Below are positions 56,384 to 64,000 of a stretch of DNA of 64,000 nucleotides, one piece after another. Under the pieces are notes generated by a model. The model was given only the letters and a program-made list of their open reading frames with translations, had not been told where the DNA came from and did no database searches. Where the stretch lies: assembly GCF_001941975.2 (NCBI RefSeq), contig NZ_CP146991.1, positions 4,829,501 through 4,893,500 on the forward strand, read 5' to 3'. Source of the DNA: Sporomusa sphaeroides DSM 2875. GTDB lineage: Bacteria > Bacillota > Negativicutes > Sporomusales > Sporomusaceae. Position numbers and translations under genes: made by a program. Every line of letters starts with the position of its first letter. Positions within the stretch are counted from its first letter, which is position 1.

Positions 56384-57676
56384 TTATAAGCCAAACCGGG
56401 CCATGATGGTATCTACATGTCTGAGATAATGAGAATATTCGAAGCACTCTTCAATCTCTGCCGGGGATAAATATTGTTTAATATCCGGGTCGGCAATTAC
56501 ATTGCTTTTAAAGTCGGCGCCTTCCAGCCATCTGGCCATAGCATTCCGCTGCACCCAGCGATAGGCCTCTTCCCTGACGGCACCTTTGTCAACAAGCTTT
56601 AAAAGCACCCGTTGACTGAAAATCAAACCGCCGGTTTTTTCAATATTGGCTTGCATGGCATCAGGATACACCAGCAGACGGTCTACAACATCGGTAAGAA
56701 TTCTCAGCATGTAATCCACTAAAATAGTGCTGTCAGGCAAAATGACGCGCTCCACCGAAGAATGGGAAATATCCCGTTCATGCCATAACGGCATATCTTC
56801 CAGGGCAGCCAGCGCATTGCCGCGTACCACCCGTGCCAGGCCACTGACACGTTCACAGGTAATTGGATTGCGTTTATGCGGCATGGCTGAGGAGCCTTTT
56901 TGGCCGGGATGGAAATATTCTTCCGCTTCCCGGATATCAGTCCGCTGCAGATTTCTAATTTCAGTGGCAAATTTATCAAGTGAACCGGCCACAATAGCCA
57001 GAGTGGTCAAAAACTCTGCATGGCGGTCACGCTGAATAACCTGAGTGGCTAATTTAGCCGCTTTAATGCCCATTTGCTGGCATACATGGGTTTCGATATA
57101 TGGATCAATATTGGCATAGGTACCGACAGCACCTGACAGCTTGCCAATAGCCACTGTCTCTTTGGCCCGTTTGACGCGCTCAATATTGCGTTCTGTTTCA
57201 TCAAACCATAAAGCAAATTTTAAACCCAAAGTAAGGGGTTCGGCATGAATCCCGTGAGTACGGCCAATCATGACCGTATATTTATGTTCAGCCGCGCGGC
57301 GTTTTAAGACATCGCGAAGTTTAACAAGGTCGTCAATAATAATATCTGCCGCTTGTTTCATCATGACACCTAAAGCAGTGTCTTTAACATCACTTGAGGT
57401 TAAGCCCATATGAATGTACTTGGCAGGATCGCCCACATTCTCGGCAACCGCCTGCAAAAATGCCAAAATATCATGACGGGTTTCCTTTTCGATTTCGCGG
57501 ATACGTTCAACCGAAAACTTAGCCTTTTCCTTAATAACAGGTACAGCCTCTGCGGGTATTTGCCCCAGCTTAGCCATAGCTTCGCAAGCAGCAATCTCAA
57601 TCTCCAGCATCGTCTGAAACTCATTTTGGTCGGTCCAGATATGTCCCATTTCAGGATAAGTATAGCGTTCAATCAT
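56384..57676 (-). CDS. purB: Adenylosuccinate lyase
   Basis: A 430-residue enzyme acting twice in purine synthesis (SAICAR and adenylosuccinate cleavage). Signatures: the catalytic loop GSSAMPHKRNPITCERVSGL, HMGLTSSDVKDTALG, IGRTHGIHAEP and TRHDILAFLQAVAENVG. Its neighbour purA makes its substrate, so the pair forms an AMP-branch unit. A strong promoter lies 120 bases upstream. Confidence 0.98.
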   Translation of the reverse strand: MIERYTYPEMGHIWTDQNEFQTMLEIEIAACEAMAKLGQIPAEAVPVIKEKAKFSVERIREIEKETRHDILAFLQAVAENVGDPAKYIHMGLTSSDVKDTALGVMMKQAADIIIDDLVKLRDVLKRRAAEHKYTVMIGRTHGIHAEPLTLGLKFALWFDETERNIERVKRAKETVAIGKLSGAVGTYANIDPYIETHVCQQMGIKAAKLATQVIQRDRHAEFLTTLAIVAGSLDKFATEIRNLQRTDIREAEEYFHPGQKGSSAMPHKRNPITCERVSGLARVVRGNALAALEDMPLWHERDISHSSVERVILPDSTILVDYMLRILTDVVDRLLVYPDAMQANIEKTGGLIFSQRVLLKLVDKGAVREEAYRWVQRNAMARWLEGADFKSNVIADPDIKQYLSPAEIEECFEYSHYLRHVDTIMARFGL

Positions 57677-57795
57677 GATAACACTTCGCTTTCCGAACTG
57701 TTCTCCCGTTTTAGCAGCCAGTCCAATTTATTTTAAATCATTAAGACCATACGCAAAAACAACTCAGCCTAGTTTTTCCCTTTTTTCCCTTGTTT

Positions 57796-57825
57796 ATCAT
57801 AGCATTTGCCGCCAATCACTGTCAA
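57796..57825 (-). promoter_or_regulatory. Sigma-A promoter of purB-purA
   Basis: TTGACA (57825-57820), 18 bases, and TATGAT (57801-57796) on the minus strand. The leader to purB is about 115 bases. Confidence 0.83.
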
Positions 57826-57868
57826 TAAAATTCGAATGATTATATTAATAATATAAATATCGTTCGGA

Positions 57869-57907
57869 AACTAAGACAGCCTGCATAGCTGCAGGCTGTC
57901 TTAGTTT
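57869..57907 (-). terminator. Hairpin after the EI gene
   Basis: A nearly perfect 17-base stem (AACTAAGACAGCCTGCA with its complement) around a four-base loop, three bases after the ptsI-type stop. The T-tract is short (AGTTTCC), so termination may be partial. Confidence 0.65.
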
Positions 57908-57909
57908 GT

Positions 57910-59628
57910 TTAAGAGTTAGCAGTAATAAAACGCTCCATCAGAGCACGGATATCACCGGCATTTTGGAGACTAAGGGCTTTAGGCAGCAGTTCCTCGATT
58001 TCCCGGTCATGGAGTTTACGGATTACTGCCTTTACTCTGGGTATGGCGGGAGCACTCATACTAAGTTCATCCAGCCCCATGGCCGCTAAGAGCGGCGCCG
58101 CCAGTGGGTCTCCGGCCATTTCGCCGCACATGCCGACCCAGATGCCCCGCTCGTGCCCGGCTTTGACAATCCCGTCAATCAGCCTGAGGACAGCCGGATG
58201 AAAATGACTGTAAAGCGGGCTGACCGCCGGATTACCGCGGTCCACCGCCAACGTATACTGCACTAGGTCATTGGTCCCAATACTAAAAAAGTCACACTCT
58301 GCGGCAAGTTCCCTGGCAGTAACAGCAGCCGCCGGGGTTTCGATCATGATACCCAGCGGTACCTTGGCAGCAAAGGGTTTTCCTTCATCTATCAGCTGGG
58401 CAGCCGCCTGCTCAAGGCATGCCTTGGCTGCGGTAATTTCGGCGACGCTGATAATCATTGGCAGCATGATGGCCACATTACCAAAAACACCTGCCCGCAG
58501 AATGGCTTTGAGCTGAGTAATGAACAAGTCCGGCTGTTCCAGACTGATACGAATGGCCCGCCAGCCTAAAAATGGATTTTCTTCTTTAGCTATATGCAAA
58601 TACTGCAGCGGCTTATCACCACCGGCATCCATGGTCCGAACAATGCACAAATGCTTGCCACACTGGGCTGCCACCGCTTTGTAGGCAGCAAATTGTTCTT
58701 CTTCACCAGGCGGGTTATCCCGCCCCAAAAACAAAAACTCACTTCTAAATAAGCCAACCCCTTCGGCTCCCTGCATAAGCGCAGCCGCCATATCGGTCGG
58801 AGAGCCAATGTTGGCTGCCAGCTGCAGCTTTCTGCCGCCAAGGGTAACCGCAGCTAAAGCAGCCATTTCTCCATCCTGACGCTTCCTGGCCGCCTCAGTT
58901 TCAACTTGACTTCGATACTCCGCCAACCGCGCTGCCGCCGGCTGGAGAATGACCTGACCGGTGCTGCCGTCAACAATAACCATAGTACCAGGCAGCAGAC
59001 GGTCTATTGCTCCTCCCAGGCCGGTGACAGCCGGTATCCCCCGTGCCTTGGCAATAATTACAGCATGCGAGGTAGTGCTGCCCTGCCCCAGTACAATGCC
59101 GCATACCTTCTCAGACATACCGGCAGCGGCAGAAGGCGCAAGCTCCTGGGCGCATATGACCACCGGTTCAGGATCTTCATCTTCTATCTGGGCGCCCCCT
59201 GCCAGCAGCCGGGCCAGCCTCCGGCCTATGTCCCGCACGTCGGCGGCCCGTTCCCGCAAATAGGCGTCAGGCATTGTGTCAAACAAAGCGGCAAACTCTT
59301 CGGTTGCCGCCAGCGCCGCCTTTGGTGCCGCTATGCCCTGTCCGGCCTTGTCATGCATGTTAGCAGCCAGTCCCGGATCATTCACCATGGCATGATGCGC
59401 TTCTATAATAGCTGCCTGACTTGTCCGTCCGCTTGCTTTCGCCGCCGCAATTAACTGCGCCAGTTCGGTGCTGGCGGCTTTAATGGCCGCAGCAATTTTG
59501 CCAGACTCTGCCTCAGGTGTGCCGGCACTATAGGCGGCCAAACGGGGCGCCAAATCTTCTGACAGCACCTTGACGCGGCCAATAGCAATGCCTGGAACTA
59601 CCCCGGTGCCACGTAATATTTCTTCCAT
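57910..59628 (-). CDS. ptsI: PTS enzyme I of the dha operon
   Basis: A 572-residue enzyme I that moves phosphate from phosphoenolpyruvate to HPr. The phosphohistidine is His188 in GQGSTTSHAVIIAKARGIPA, with GVGLFRSEFLFLGRDNPPGE, FVRTMDAGGDKPL-like and FFSIGTNDLVQYTLAVDRGN in the PEP-binding domain. Being fifth in the dha operon it should feed DhaM through the adjacent HPr. The gene symbol is given by homology; it may be a dha-dedicated paralogue beside a general PTS copy elsewhere. Confidence 0.93.
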   Translation of the reverse strand: MEEILRGTGVVPGIAIGRVKVLSEDLAPRLAAYSAGTPEAESGKIAAAIKAASTELAQLIAAAKASGRTSQAAIIEAHHAMVNDPGLAANMHDKAGQGIAAPKAALAATEEFAALFDTMPDAYLRERAADVRDIGRRLARLLAGGAQIEDEDPEPVVICAQELAPSAAAGMSEKVCGIVLGQGSTTSHAVIIAKARGIPAVTGLGGAIDRLLPGTMVIVDGSTGQVILQPAAARLAEYRSQVETEAARKRQDGEMAALAAVTLGGRKLQLAANIGSPTDMAAALMQGAEGVGLFRSEFLFLGRDNPPGEEEQFAAYKAVAAQCGKHLCIVRTMDAGGDKPLQYLHIAKEENPFLGWRAIRISLEQPDLFITQLKAILRAGVFGNVAIMLPMIISVAEITAAKACLEQAAAQLIDEGKPFAAKVPLGIMIETPAAAVTARELAAECDFFSIGTNDLVQYTLAVDRGNPAVSPLYSHFHPAVLRLIDGIVKAGHERGIWVGMCGEMAGDPLAAPLLAAMGLDELSMSAPAIPRVKAVIRKLHDREIEELLPKALSLQNAGDIRALMERFITANS

Positions 59629-59631
59629 TGT

Positions 59632-59898
59632 TTAGCCCTCACCAAAATTGTTCTCAACCAGTGCCTGCAAAGCGGTCACACACGCCACCTCGTCCGGACC
59701 ATCGGCCAGCAGCGTAAACTTTGCCCCCTGCCGCAGCCCCAAACCCATCACAGCCAGGATGCTTTTAGCATCTGCCGCTCTTTCCCCTGCCTGGATGGTT
59801 ACTGTGCTCGCAAAACCTGAGGCCTTCTGGATAAATTGCGCAGCCGGCCTGGCATGTAGCCCGGCTGAATTGTTTAGCACCAACTCAATTTTGGTCAT
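59632..59898 (-). CDS. ptsH: HPr of the dha operon
   Basis: An 88-residue HPr. It carries the active His15 in SAGLHARPAAQFIQKAS and the regulatory Ser46 in DAKSILAVMGLGLRQG, so it could be a target of HPr kinase. The stop lies three bases before the EI start. It should pass phosphate from EI to DhaM. Its GLRQG variant of the second region is slightly divergent from general HPr, in line with a dedicated role. Confidence 0.93.
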   Translation of the reverse strand: MTKIELVLNNSAGLHARPAAQFIQKASGFASTVTIQAGERAADAKSILAVMGLGLRQGAKFTLLADGPDEVACVTALQALVENNFGEG

Positions 59899-59960
59899 AT
59901 GTTTCCTCCAATTAAGTCAAGGTATATTTCTACTTTGCCAAATCTGTCCGGCAAAAACTG

Positions 59961-60353
59961 TTAGAGCTTTTGCAGGTTTCTGGCAGCTTCGGCTGTAACC
60001 AGCACACCGGCCAGTGACTGGCCAATAGAAGCATCTACGGCAGCAGCAATCGTTCCTTCCAGAATGGGTGCATCGGCAATAGCTACCCGGGCTTTGTCTG
60101 TCGCGCCCAGCATATCTATGGCCAGTTCGGCACTGATAACAGCACTGCCCAAATCAACCATGACCAGCACTCCGTCACCGGTATCGGCGGCTTCAATAGC
60201 TGCCCGAATTCTGACGGCATCTGTGCCGATACTGCCGTCCGCCATGCCGCCGGCAGCAATCAGCCTCTGTCCGGCAGCCGCCATTTGACCGGCCAGCTCG
60301 CAGATGCCTTCCGCAATCTTGGCGCTGTGCGAAACTACAACAATTCCGACCAT
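59961..60353 (-). CDS. dhaM: PTS-dependent dihydroxyacetone kinase phosphoryl donor subunit DhaM
   Basis: A 130-residue EIIA-type protein from the ATG at 60353 (GGGGGT upstream). It has GIVVVSHSAKIAEGICELAG with His9 as phosphate acceptor, DGSIGTDAVRIRAAIEAADT and VLVMVDLGSAVISAELAIDM. In E. coli DhaM is fused to HPr- and EI-like domains, but here only the EIIA domain is present and HPr and EI follow as separate genes. It phosphorylates the ADP bound to DhaL. Confidence 0.95.
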   Translation of the reverse strand: MVGIVVVSHSAKIAEGICELAGQMAAAGQRLIAAGGMADGSIGTDAVRIRAAIEAADTGDGVLVMVDLGSAVISAELAIDMLGATDKARVAIADAPILEGTIAAAVDASIGQSLAGVLVTAEAARNLQKL

Positions 60354-60357
60354 CTGC

Positions 60358-60993
60358 TTATACCCCCGGACTATGCTGCCTGGCAAAACCCGTAAGTGCC
60401 TTCAGCATGAGATAGGACGAAGTGGCACCGGCATCCTGATGGCCGAGGCTGCGTTCCCCCAGATAACTGGCCCGCCCTTTGGTTGCAATAATTGTTTTGG
60501 TATATTCCACACCGTTGGCGGCGGCTTCTGTGGCCAGTTCCAGACACTGCAGCAAGGTCTCGCCTTCGTTCATAGCCTGCGTAAATGCCTCATATGCCGG
60601 CTCAAGGGCATCCAGCATGGTTTTTTCACCGCGAACCGCCTTCCCGCGTTCCTTAATCCCGCCAATCGCAGCCTTCAGCATGGCTGCCGCGGTGTCAGTA
60701 TCCAGTTCCGCCTGTCCCTGCAAAACAGCACCGGCTCTCAGGAAGGCAGTACCATATAGCGGCCCGGCGGCACCGCCTACTGTCGATATGAGCGTCATGC
60801 CGGTCAGCTTAAGAACACTGGCGGCATCTTCTGCCTGAGCACCTGCCAGCTTACCGCGTACAGCTTCAAACCCCCGCGCCATGTTAAGTCCATGGTCGGC
60901 ATCACCAATGGCAGCGTCCAGCTCGGTTAATTTCTCCTTATTGGCAATTATGATCTCAGCCAGTGCTGCGATTGCCGCAATTGCAGTTGCCAT
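60358..60993 (-). CDS. dhaL: Dihydroxyacetone kinase ADP-binding subunit DhaL
   Basis: A 211-residue helical-barrel subunit with the metal-binding motif DAAIGDADHGLNMARGFEAV and the later GGAAGPLYGTAFLRAG and TKGRASYLGERSLGHQDAGA. It carries a tightly bound ADP that is phosphorylated by DhaM and then transfers phosphate to dihydroxyacetone on DhaK. The gene starts 20 bases after dhaK. Confidence 0.97.
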   Translation of the reverse strand: MATAIAAIAALAEIIIANKEKLTELDAAIGDADHGLNMARGFEAVRGKLAGAQAEDAASVLKLTGMTLISTVGGAAGPLYGTAFLRAGAVLQGQAELDTDTAAAMLKAAIGGIKERGKAVRGEKTMLDALEPAYEAFTQAMNEGETLLQCLELATEAAANGVEYTKTIIATKGRASYLGERSLGHQDAGATSSYLMLKALTGFARQHSPGV

Positions 60994-61013
60994 AATAAAC
61001 TCCTTCTCTCCCT

Positions 61014-62012
61014 TTAGAATTGAACCAGAGCCGGTGTATCTGCCGGCGCCAGCAGCAGTTCTTTGAGCTCGCCGTCCAGCTTTAATACCGTAACCGAAAA
61101 ACCGGCCATTTCCAGAGAGGTCATGTAGTTGCCGATATAGGTCTTGGCAATGTTGATATTTTTCCCGGCAAGCAGGGCTGCTACCTTGCGGTTAACTACA
61201 TACAGCTCCATCAGCGGCGTTCCGCCCAGCCCGTTGATCATTACCGCCACTTCCTCACCGGCATTCACCAAAAGATCGTCCAGAATCTTGCCAACAAGGT
61301 GCTCTGCGGTTGCATCAGCCGTGCGGAGACTCTCGCGATGGGTTCCCGGTTCTCCATGAATGCCCATACCGATTTCCACTTCGTTATCAGCCAGGGTGAA
61401 GCTGGGCTTACCGGCTGCGGGAACAATACAAGGCGACAGCGCCATACCCATGGAACGGACATTGGCAATTACCTTTTCGGCAACCCTTTGGACTTCCGCC
61501 AGGTCAGCGCCGGTTTCGGCCTTAGCCCCTGCAATCTTATGGACAAACACGGTACCGGCAATGCCGCGCCGGCCTGTGGTCCAGGTACTGTTTTCCACCG
61601 CTACGTCATCATTGACAACCACTTTGGCTACAGCAACCCCATCAGCCTCAGCCATCTCTGCCGCCATTTCAAAATTCATAATGTCGCCGGTATAATTTTT
61701 GATGATCAGCAGCACTCCTTTACCGCCATCAACAACCTTAACAGCTTCATATACCTGATCAGGTGTGGGTGAAGTAAACACCGCGCCGGCAACGGCCCCG
61801 TCAAGCATACCGCGTCCGACATAGCCGGCATGAGACGGTTCATGACCGCTGCCGCCCCCCGATACCAGTGCAACCTTTCCCTGCACCGGCGAGTTGGCCC
61901 GTACCAATACATTAAAGCCTTCTACCCGCTTAACATACTGGGGATGTGCCAATACGGCCCCCTGCAGCATTTCCTCAACAACCTGCTCGGCATCATTAAT
62001 TATCTTTTTCAT
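61014..62012 (-). CDS. dhaK: Dihydroxyacetone kinase subunit DhaK
   Basis: A 332-residue substrate-binding subunit. It shows GGGSGHEPSHAGYVGRGMLD, the loop around the dihydroxyacetone-binding His (VEIGMGIHGEPGTHRE), and NYTGDIMNFEMAAEMA. Dihydroxyacetone is held covalently as a hemiaminal to that His and phosphorylated with DhaL. First gene of the operon, with GAGGAGG before its ATG and a sigma-54 promoter upstream. Confidence 0.97.
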   Translation of the reverse strand: MKKIINDAEQVVEEMLQGAVLAHPQYVKRVEGFNVLVRANSPVQGKVALVSGGGSGHEPSHAGYVGRGMLDGAVAGAVFTSPTPDQVYEAVKVVDGGKGVLLIIKNYTGDIMNFEMAAEMAEADGVAVAKVVVNDDVAVENSTWTTGRRGIAGTVFVHKIAGAKAETGADLAEVQRVAEKVIANVRSMGMALSPCIVPAAGKPSFTLADNEVEIGMGIHGEPGTHRESLRTADATAEHLVGKILDDLLVNAGEEVAVMINGLGGTPLMELYVVNRKVAALLAGKNINIAKTYIGNYMTSLEMAGFSVTVLKLDGELKELLLAPADTPALVQF

Positions 62013-62071
62013 TACTTACCCCTCCTCACAAATTACTGATTGTATATATGTCAGTAGCTGCTCATAGTCAG

Positions 62072-62087
62072 AGCAAGAACTATGCCA
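62072..62087 (-). promoter_or_regulatory. Sigma-54 (RpoN) promoter of the dha operon
   Basis: Minus strand TGGCATAGTTCTTGCT: TGGCA, N6, TTGCT with GG and GC ten bases apart, about 60 bases before the dhaK ATG. The adjacent regulator has the sigma-54 contact motif GAFTGA, so it is the likely activator. Confidence 0.85.
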
Positions 62088-62152
62088 GGCAAAGCCGCCT
62101 GCCATCTTGCCGGCATATCACCAGGATTAGCGAGAATCGCAGACCTGCACGC

Positions 62153-62186
62153 CAAAAAGAGCACCCATTTTTTTGCTGGCGCTCTT
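62153..62186 (-). terminator. Terminator of the DhaR-like regulator gene
   Basis: Minus strand AAGAGCGCC ... GGTGCTCTT followed by TTTTT, 12 bases after the regulator stop. It separates the regulator transcript from the dha operon. Confidence 0.83.
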
Positions 62187-62197
62187 GTACAAAAATA

Positions 62198-64000
62198 TCA
62201 GCTTTCTATATTTTTCTTGATACTTTTTACCATACTGCTACAATTTTCCCAGGATACCGTTTTGGCAATTCCGTACTTTTGCGCTTTGGCTGCCACGGTT
62301 TTGTGGGTTAACCCCAGCGCCTTGCCTGCGGCGTTAAAGCTGCCATATACAGCCAAAGCTCTGCTGATAATTTCTTTCTCATACTCCGCCCAGGGCAAAA
62401 CGGCCTCCTGTCCCAGGGAAGCAGGCAGAGTGATATTGCTGCCGGAAAATAAGCCGGAAGGTTGGTTCTCGCTTTCCCGGAGATATAACGGTAAGTCCGC
62501 GGCAGTCAATACTTTGCTGTCAGCAAGTGTGACCATCCGTTCAATGACATTCTCCAGCTCCCGCACATTGCCCGGCCAGCGGTAAGCCATCAAGCCGGTA
62601 AGCGCTTCCCCGGTTATTCCGGAAATAATTTTACCTTGTTCGGTAATAATTTTATGTAAAAAATAATCAACCAGCAGCGGTATATCCTCCACCCGTTCCC
62701 GCAGCGGCGGCAAGAGAATGGGAATGACGTTGAGCCGGTAATACAGATCTTCCCGGAACTCGCCGTCTTCCACCATCTGCACCAGGTTGCGATTGGTAGC
62801 GGCGATAATCCGGACATCCACCCTGATAACAGCTTCACCGCCTACCCGGGTAAATTCTTTTTGCTGCAGCACTCTCAACAGTTTTGCCTGCATACTTTTA
62901 CTAAGTTCACCAATCTCATCAAGGAAAATCGTTCCCTTATCTGCCAGACTGAATTTACCCGGCTTCTGGCGAACGGCGCCGGTAAACGCGCCTTTTTCAT
63001 GGCCGAACAGCTCGCTTTCCAACAAGCTGTCAGGAATAGCGGCACAGTTGACTTTGATGAGCGGACCGGCATTACGGCTGCTGGCATAATGGATGCCTTC
63101 GGCTACCAATTCCTTGCCGGTACCGCTTTCACCGGAGATCAAAACAGTTGTCCTGCTGGCAGCCGCCTTGGCGGCAACAGCTAAAGCCTCCCGTAGTTTG
63201 CCACTGTGTCCAATAAACTTTTCAAAGGACGGTCCGGGTTTTCGGGTTCGCCGCAGTTCCTGTTCCAGATATTCGGCTTTGGCAGAAACATGATTGAGTT
63301 TATCTACTAATTTATGTACCTCATTGACACTTTTAACAACAGACACCGCTCCGGTGAGCTCCCCATCCACCAGGATCGGGCTGACATTCGCCACCAGCGT
63401 CACGCCATCAGGCTTTACCACAATATTGCCAATAGCCGGCCGGCCTGTGGTCAGGACCCGGCTGCGTATGCCGTCGGGCGACAGGTTGCGGACATTTTGC
63501 CCAATCAGGCTCTGGCGCGATTGTTGTACCAGTTCAACATAGGCCGGATTAACGTAAGTTATATACCCCTCCCGGTCGACTACACAGATTCCGTCTTGCA
63601 CTGAGGCCAATACCAATTGCAAGCGTTCTTTGAGTTCTTTTACTGCCTTCAGTTCACCGGTCACCGCTTCCAGCACCGATATGTCCTCAAAAATAGCCAT
63701 CGCCCCACGCACTTGCCCATCGGCAATAATAGGCGTCCGGTTAGTCAGGATGGTCCGCAAACCAATGGACTGGCGGCAGCCTATTTCGGCTGCTTTTGTC
63801 TCAACAATGCTGTGCAGCCGTGACCCGGGAATAACGCATTGCGCTTTATTGCCTATGGCCTGGCAGACCGGGATACCCAAGATACGCTCTGCCGCCGGAT
63901 TAAAGATGGTAATCACATCATTTTCATCAGTAACCAGCAAACCATTAGCCATGCTGGCAAATATCTGCCCGGCAGTTAACGCATTATCCTGCAGCACATT
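62198..64000 (-). CDS. dhaR: DhaR-like sigma-54-dependent activator, partial (5' end outside window)
   Basis: At least 600 residues, running off the right edge. It has two PAS-like regions ([20 protein letters not shown] and [20 protein letters not shown]), then an AAA+ domain with Walker [10 protein letters not shown], the sigma-54 contact loop [11 protein letters not shown] and Walker B LDEIGELS, and a C-terminal Fis-type helix-turn-helix ([20 protein letters not shown]). It should activate the divergently independent but co-oriented dha operon promoter. The real start lies beyond 64000. The gene symbol is given by function and position. Confidence 0.9.
   Translation of the reverse strand, partial: NVLQDNALTAGQIFASMANGLLVTDENDVITIFNPAAERILGIPVCQAIGNKAQCVIPGSRLHSIVETKAAEIGCRQSIGLRTILTNRTPIIADGQVRGAMAIFEDISVLEAVTGELKAVKELKERLQLVLASVQDGICVVDREGYITYVNPAYVELVQQSRQSLIGQNVRNLSPDGIRSRVLTTGRPAIGNIVVKPDGVTLVANVSPILVDGELTGAVSVVKSVNEVHKLVDKLNHVSAKAEYLEQELRRTRKPGPSFEKFIGHSGKLREALAVAAKAAASRTTVLISGESGTGKELVAEGIHYASSRNAGPLIKVNCAAIPDSLLESELFGHEKGAFTGAVRQKPGKFSLADKGTIFLDEIGELSKSMQAKLLRVLQQKEFTRVGGEAVIRVDVRIIAATNRNLVQMVEDGEFREDLYYRLNVIPILLPPLRERVEDIPLLVDYFLHKIITEQGKIISGITGEALTGLMAYRWPGNVRELENVIERMVTLADSKVLTAADLPLYLRESENQPSGLFSGSNITLPASLGQEAVLPWAEYEKEIISRALAVYGSFNAAGKALGLTHKTVAAKAQKYGIAKTVSWENCSSMVKSIKKNIES

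Noticed and set aside
57700-57790. Purine riboswitch in the purB leader
   Set aside because: The leader lacks the conserved core (three-way junction with the two loop motifs) of guanine/adenine riboswitches.

Overview
The window is the right-hand part of a large, apparently intact prophage (about 1-47000) followed by host chromosome (about 47000-64000). The host looks like a spore-forming, diderm Firmicute of the Negativicutes, most likely Sporomusaceae. This is an inference from four things: a CBO0543-type membrane protein typical of spore formers, the style of the dihydroxyacetone kinase/PTS operon, Firmicute-type ribosome binding sites and sigma-A promoters, and a lysis cassette that appears to carry a two-component spanin, which only makes sense in a cell with an outer membrane. 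No database search was possible.

Prophage layout, read on the minus strand in lytic direction from right to left. Integrase, an ImmA/IrrE-type protease and a Cro/CI-type repressor are on the plus strand (44087-46877), next to tRNA-Gly(CCC), the likely attachment site. A divergent operator region (43880-44086) separates them from the lytic genes. An early region (about 34600-43900) holds a Cro-like protein, an excisionase-like protein, a ParB-like protein, many very small Cys-rich proteins, a LysM lipoprotein, an AbrB-type regulator, an acyl carrier protein, a RecN/SbcC-like ATPase, a RecT-like annealing protein, an HD hydrolase, a RecE-like nuclease and a DUF669 ssDNA-binding protein. A replication and DNA-modification region (27000-34550) holds an SF2 helicase, a VRR-NUC nuclease, a C5 cytosine methyltransferase that seems to start at CTG, and a PrimPol-DUF927 helicase followed by an iteron-like array. 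After a stretch of small genes (22800-27000) that includes an anti-restriction Lar-like protein and an ArpU-like late regulator come the morphogenesis genes: terminase small and large subunits, gpW-like joiner, portal, a fused protease-major capsid protein, DUF2190 protein, connectors, sheath, tube, a gE/gE' pair with a programmed -1 frameshift, tape measure, P2/Mu-like baseplate, tail fibre, holin, amidase, and the overlapping spanin genes that run off the left edge. The phage is therefore a mosaic: a lambda-like head (GpA-type terminase, gpW, lambda-type portal) with a Mu-like capsid domain and a P2-like contractile tail. Two cargo genes (morons) with their own terminators interrupt the late genes, at 11130-11345 (+) and 22000-22677 (-).

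The host part contains tRNA-Gly, a CBO0543-family protein, a phosphoribosyltransferase, tRNA-Phe and tRNA-Asp, a LytS/LytTR-type two-component system followed by a truncated Cache-domain sensor, an OFA-family MFS transporter, a tRNA-Lys-Glu-Val operon with a perfect consensus promoter, purB-purA, and a sigma-54-controlled dihydroxyacetone kinase operon dhaK-dhaL-dhaM-HPr-EI with its DhaR-like activator (cut by the right edge). In the dha operon the phosphorelay that Escherichia coli fuses into DhaM is encoded as three separate proteins.

The observations I rate highest are the overlapping spanin pair hidden in a second reading frame at the left edge, the iteron-like array beside the primase-helicase, the phage-borne acyl carrier protein, the gE/gE' frameshift, and a recurring upstream element seen at three phage genes.
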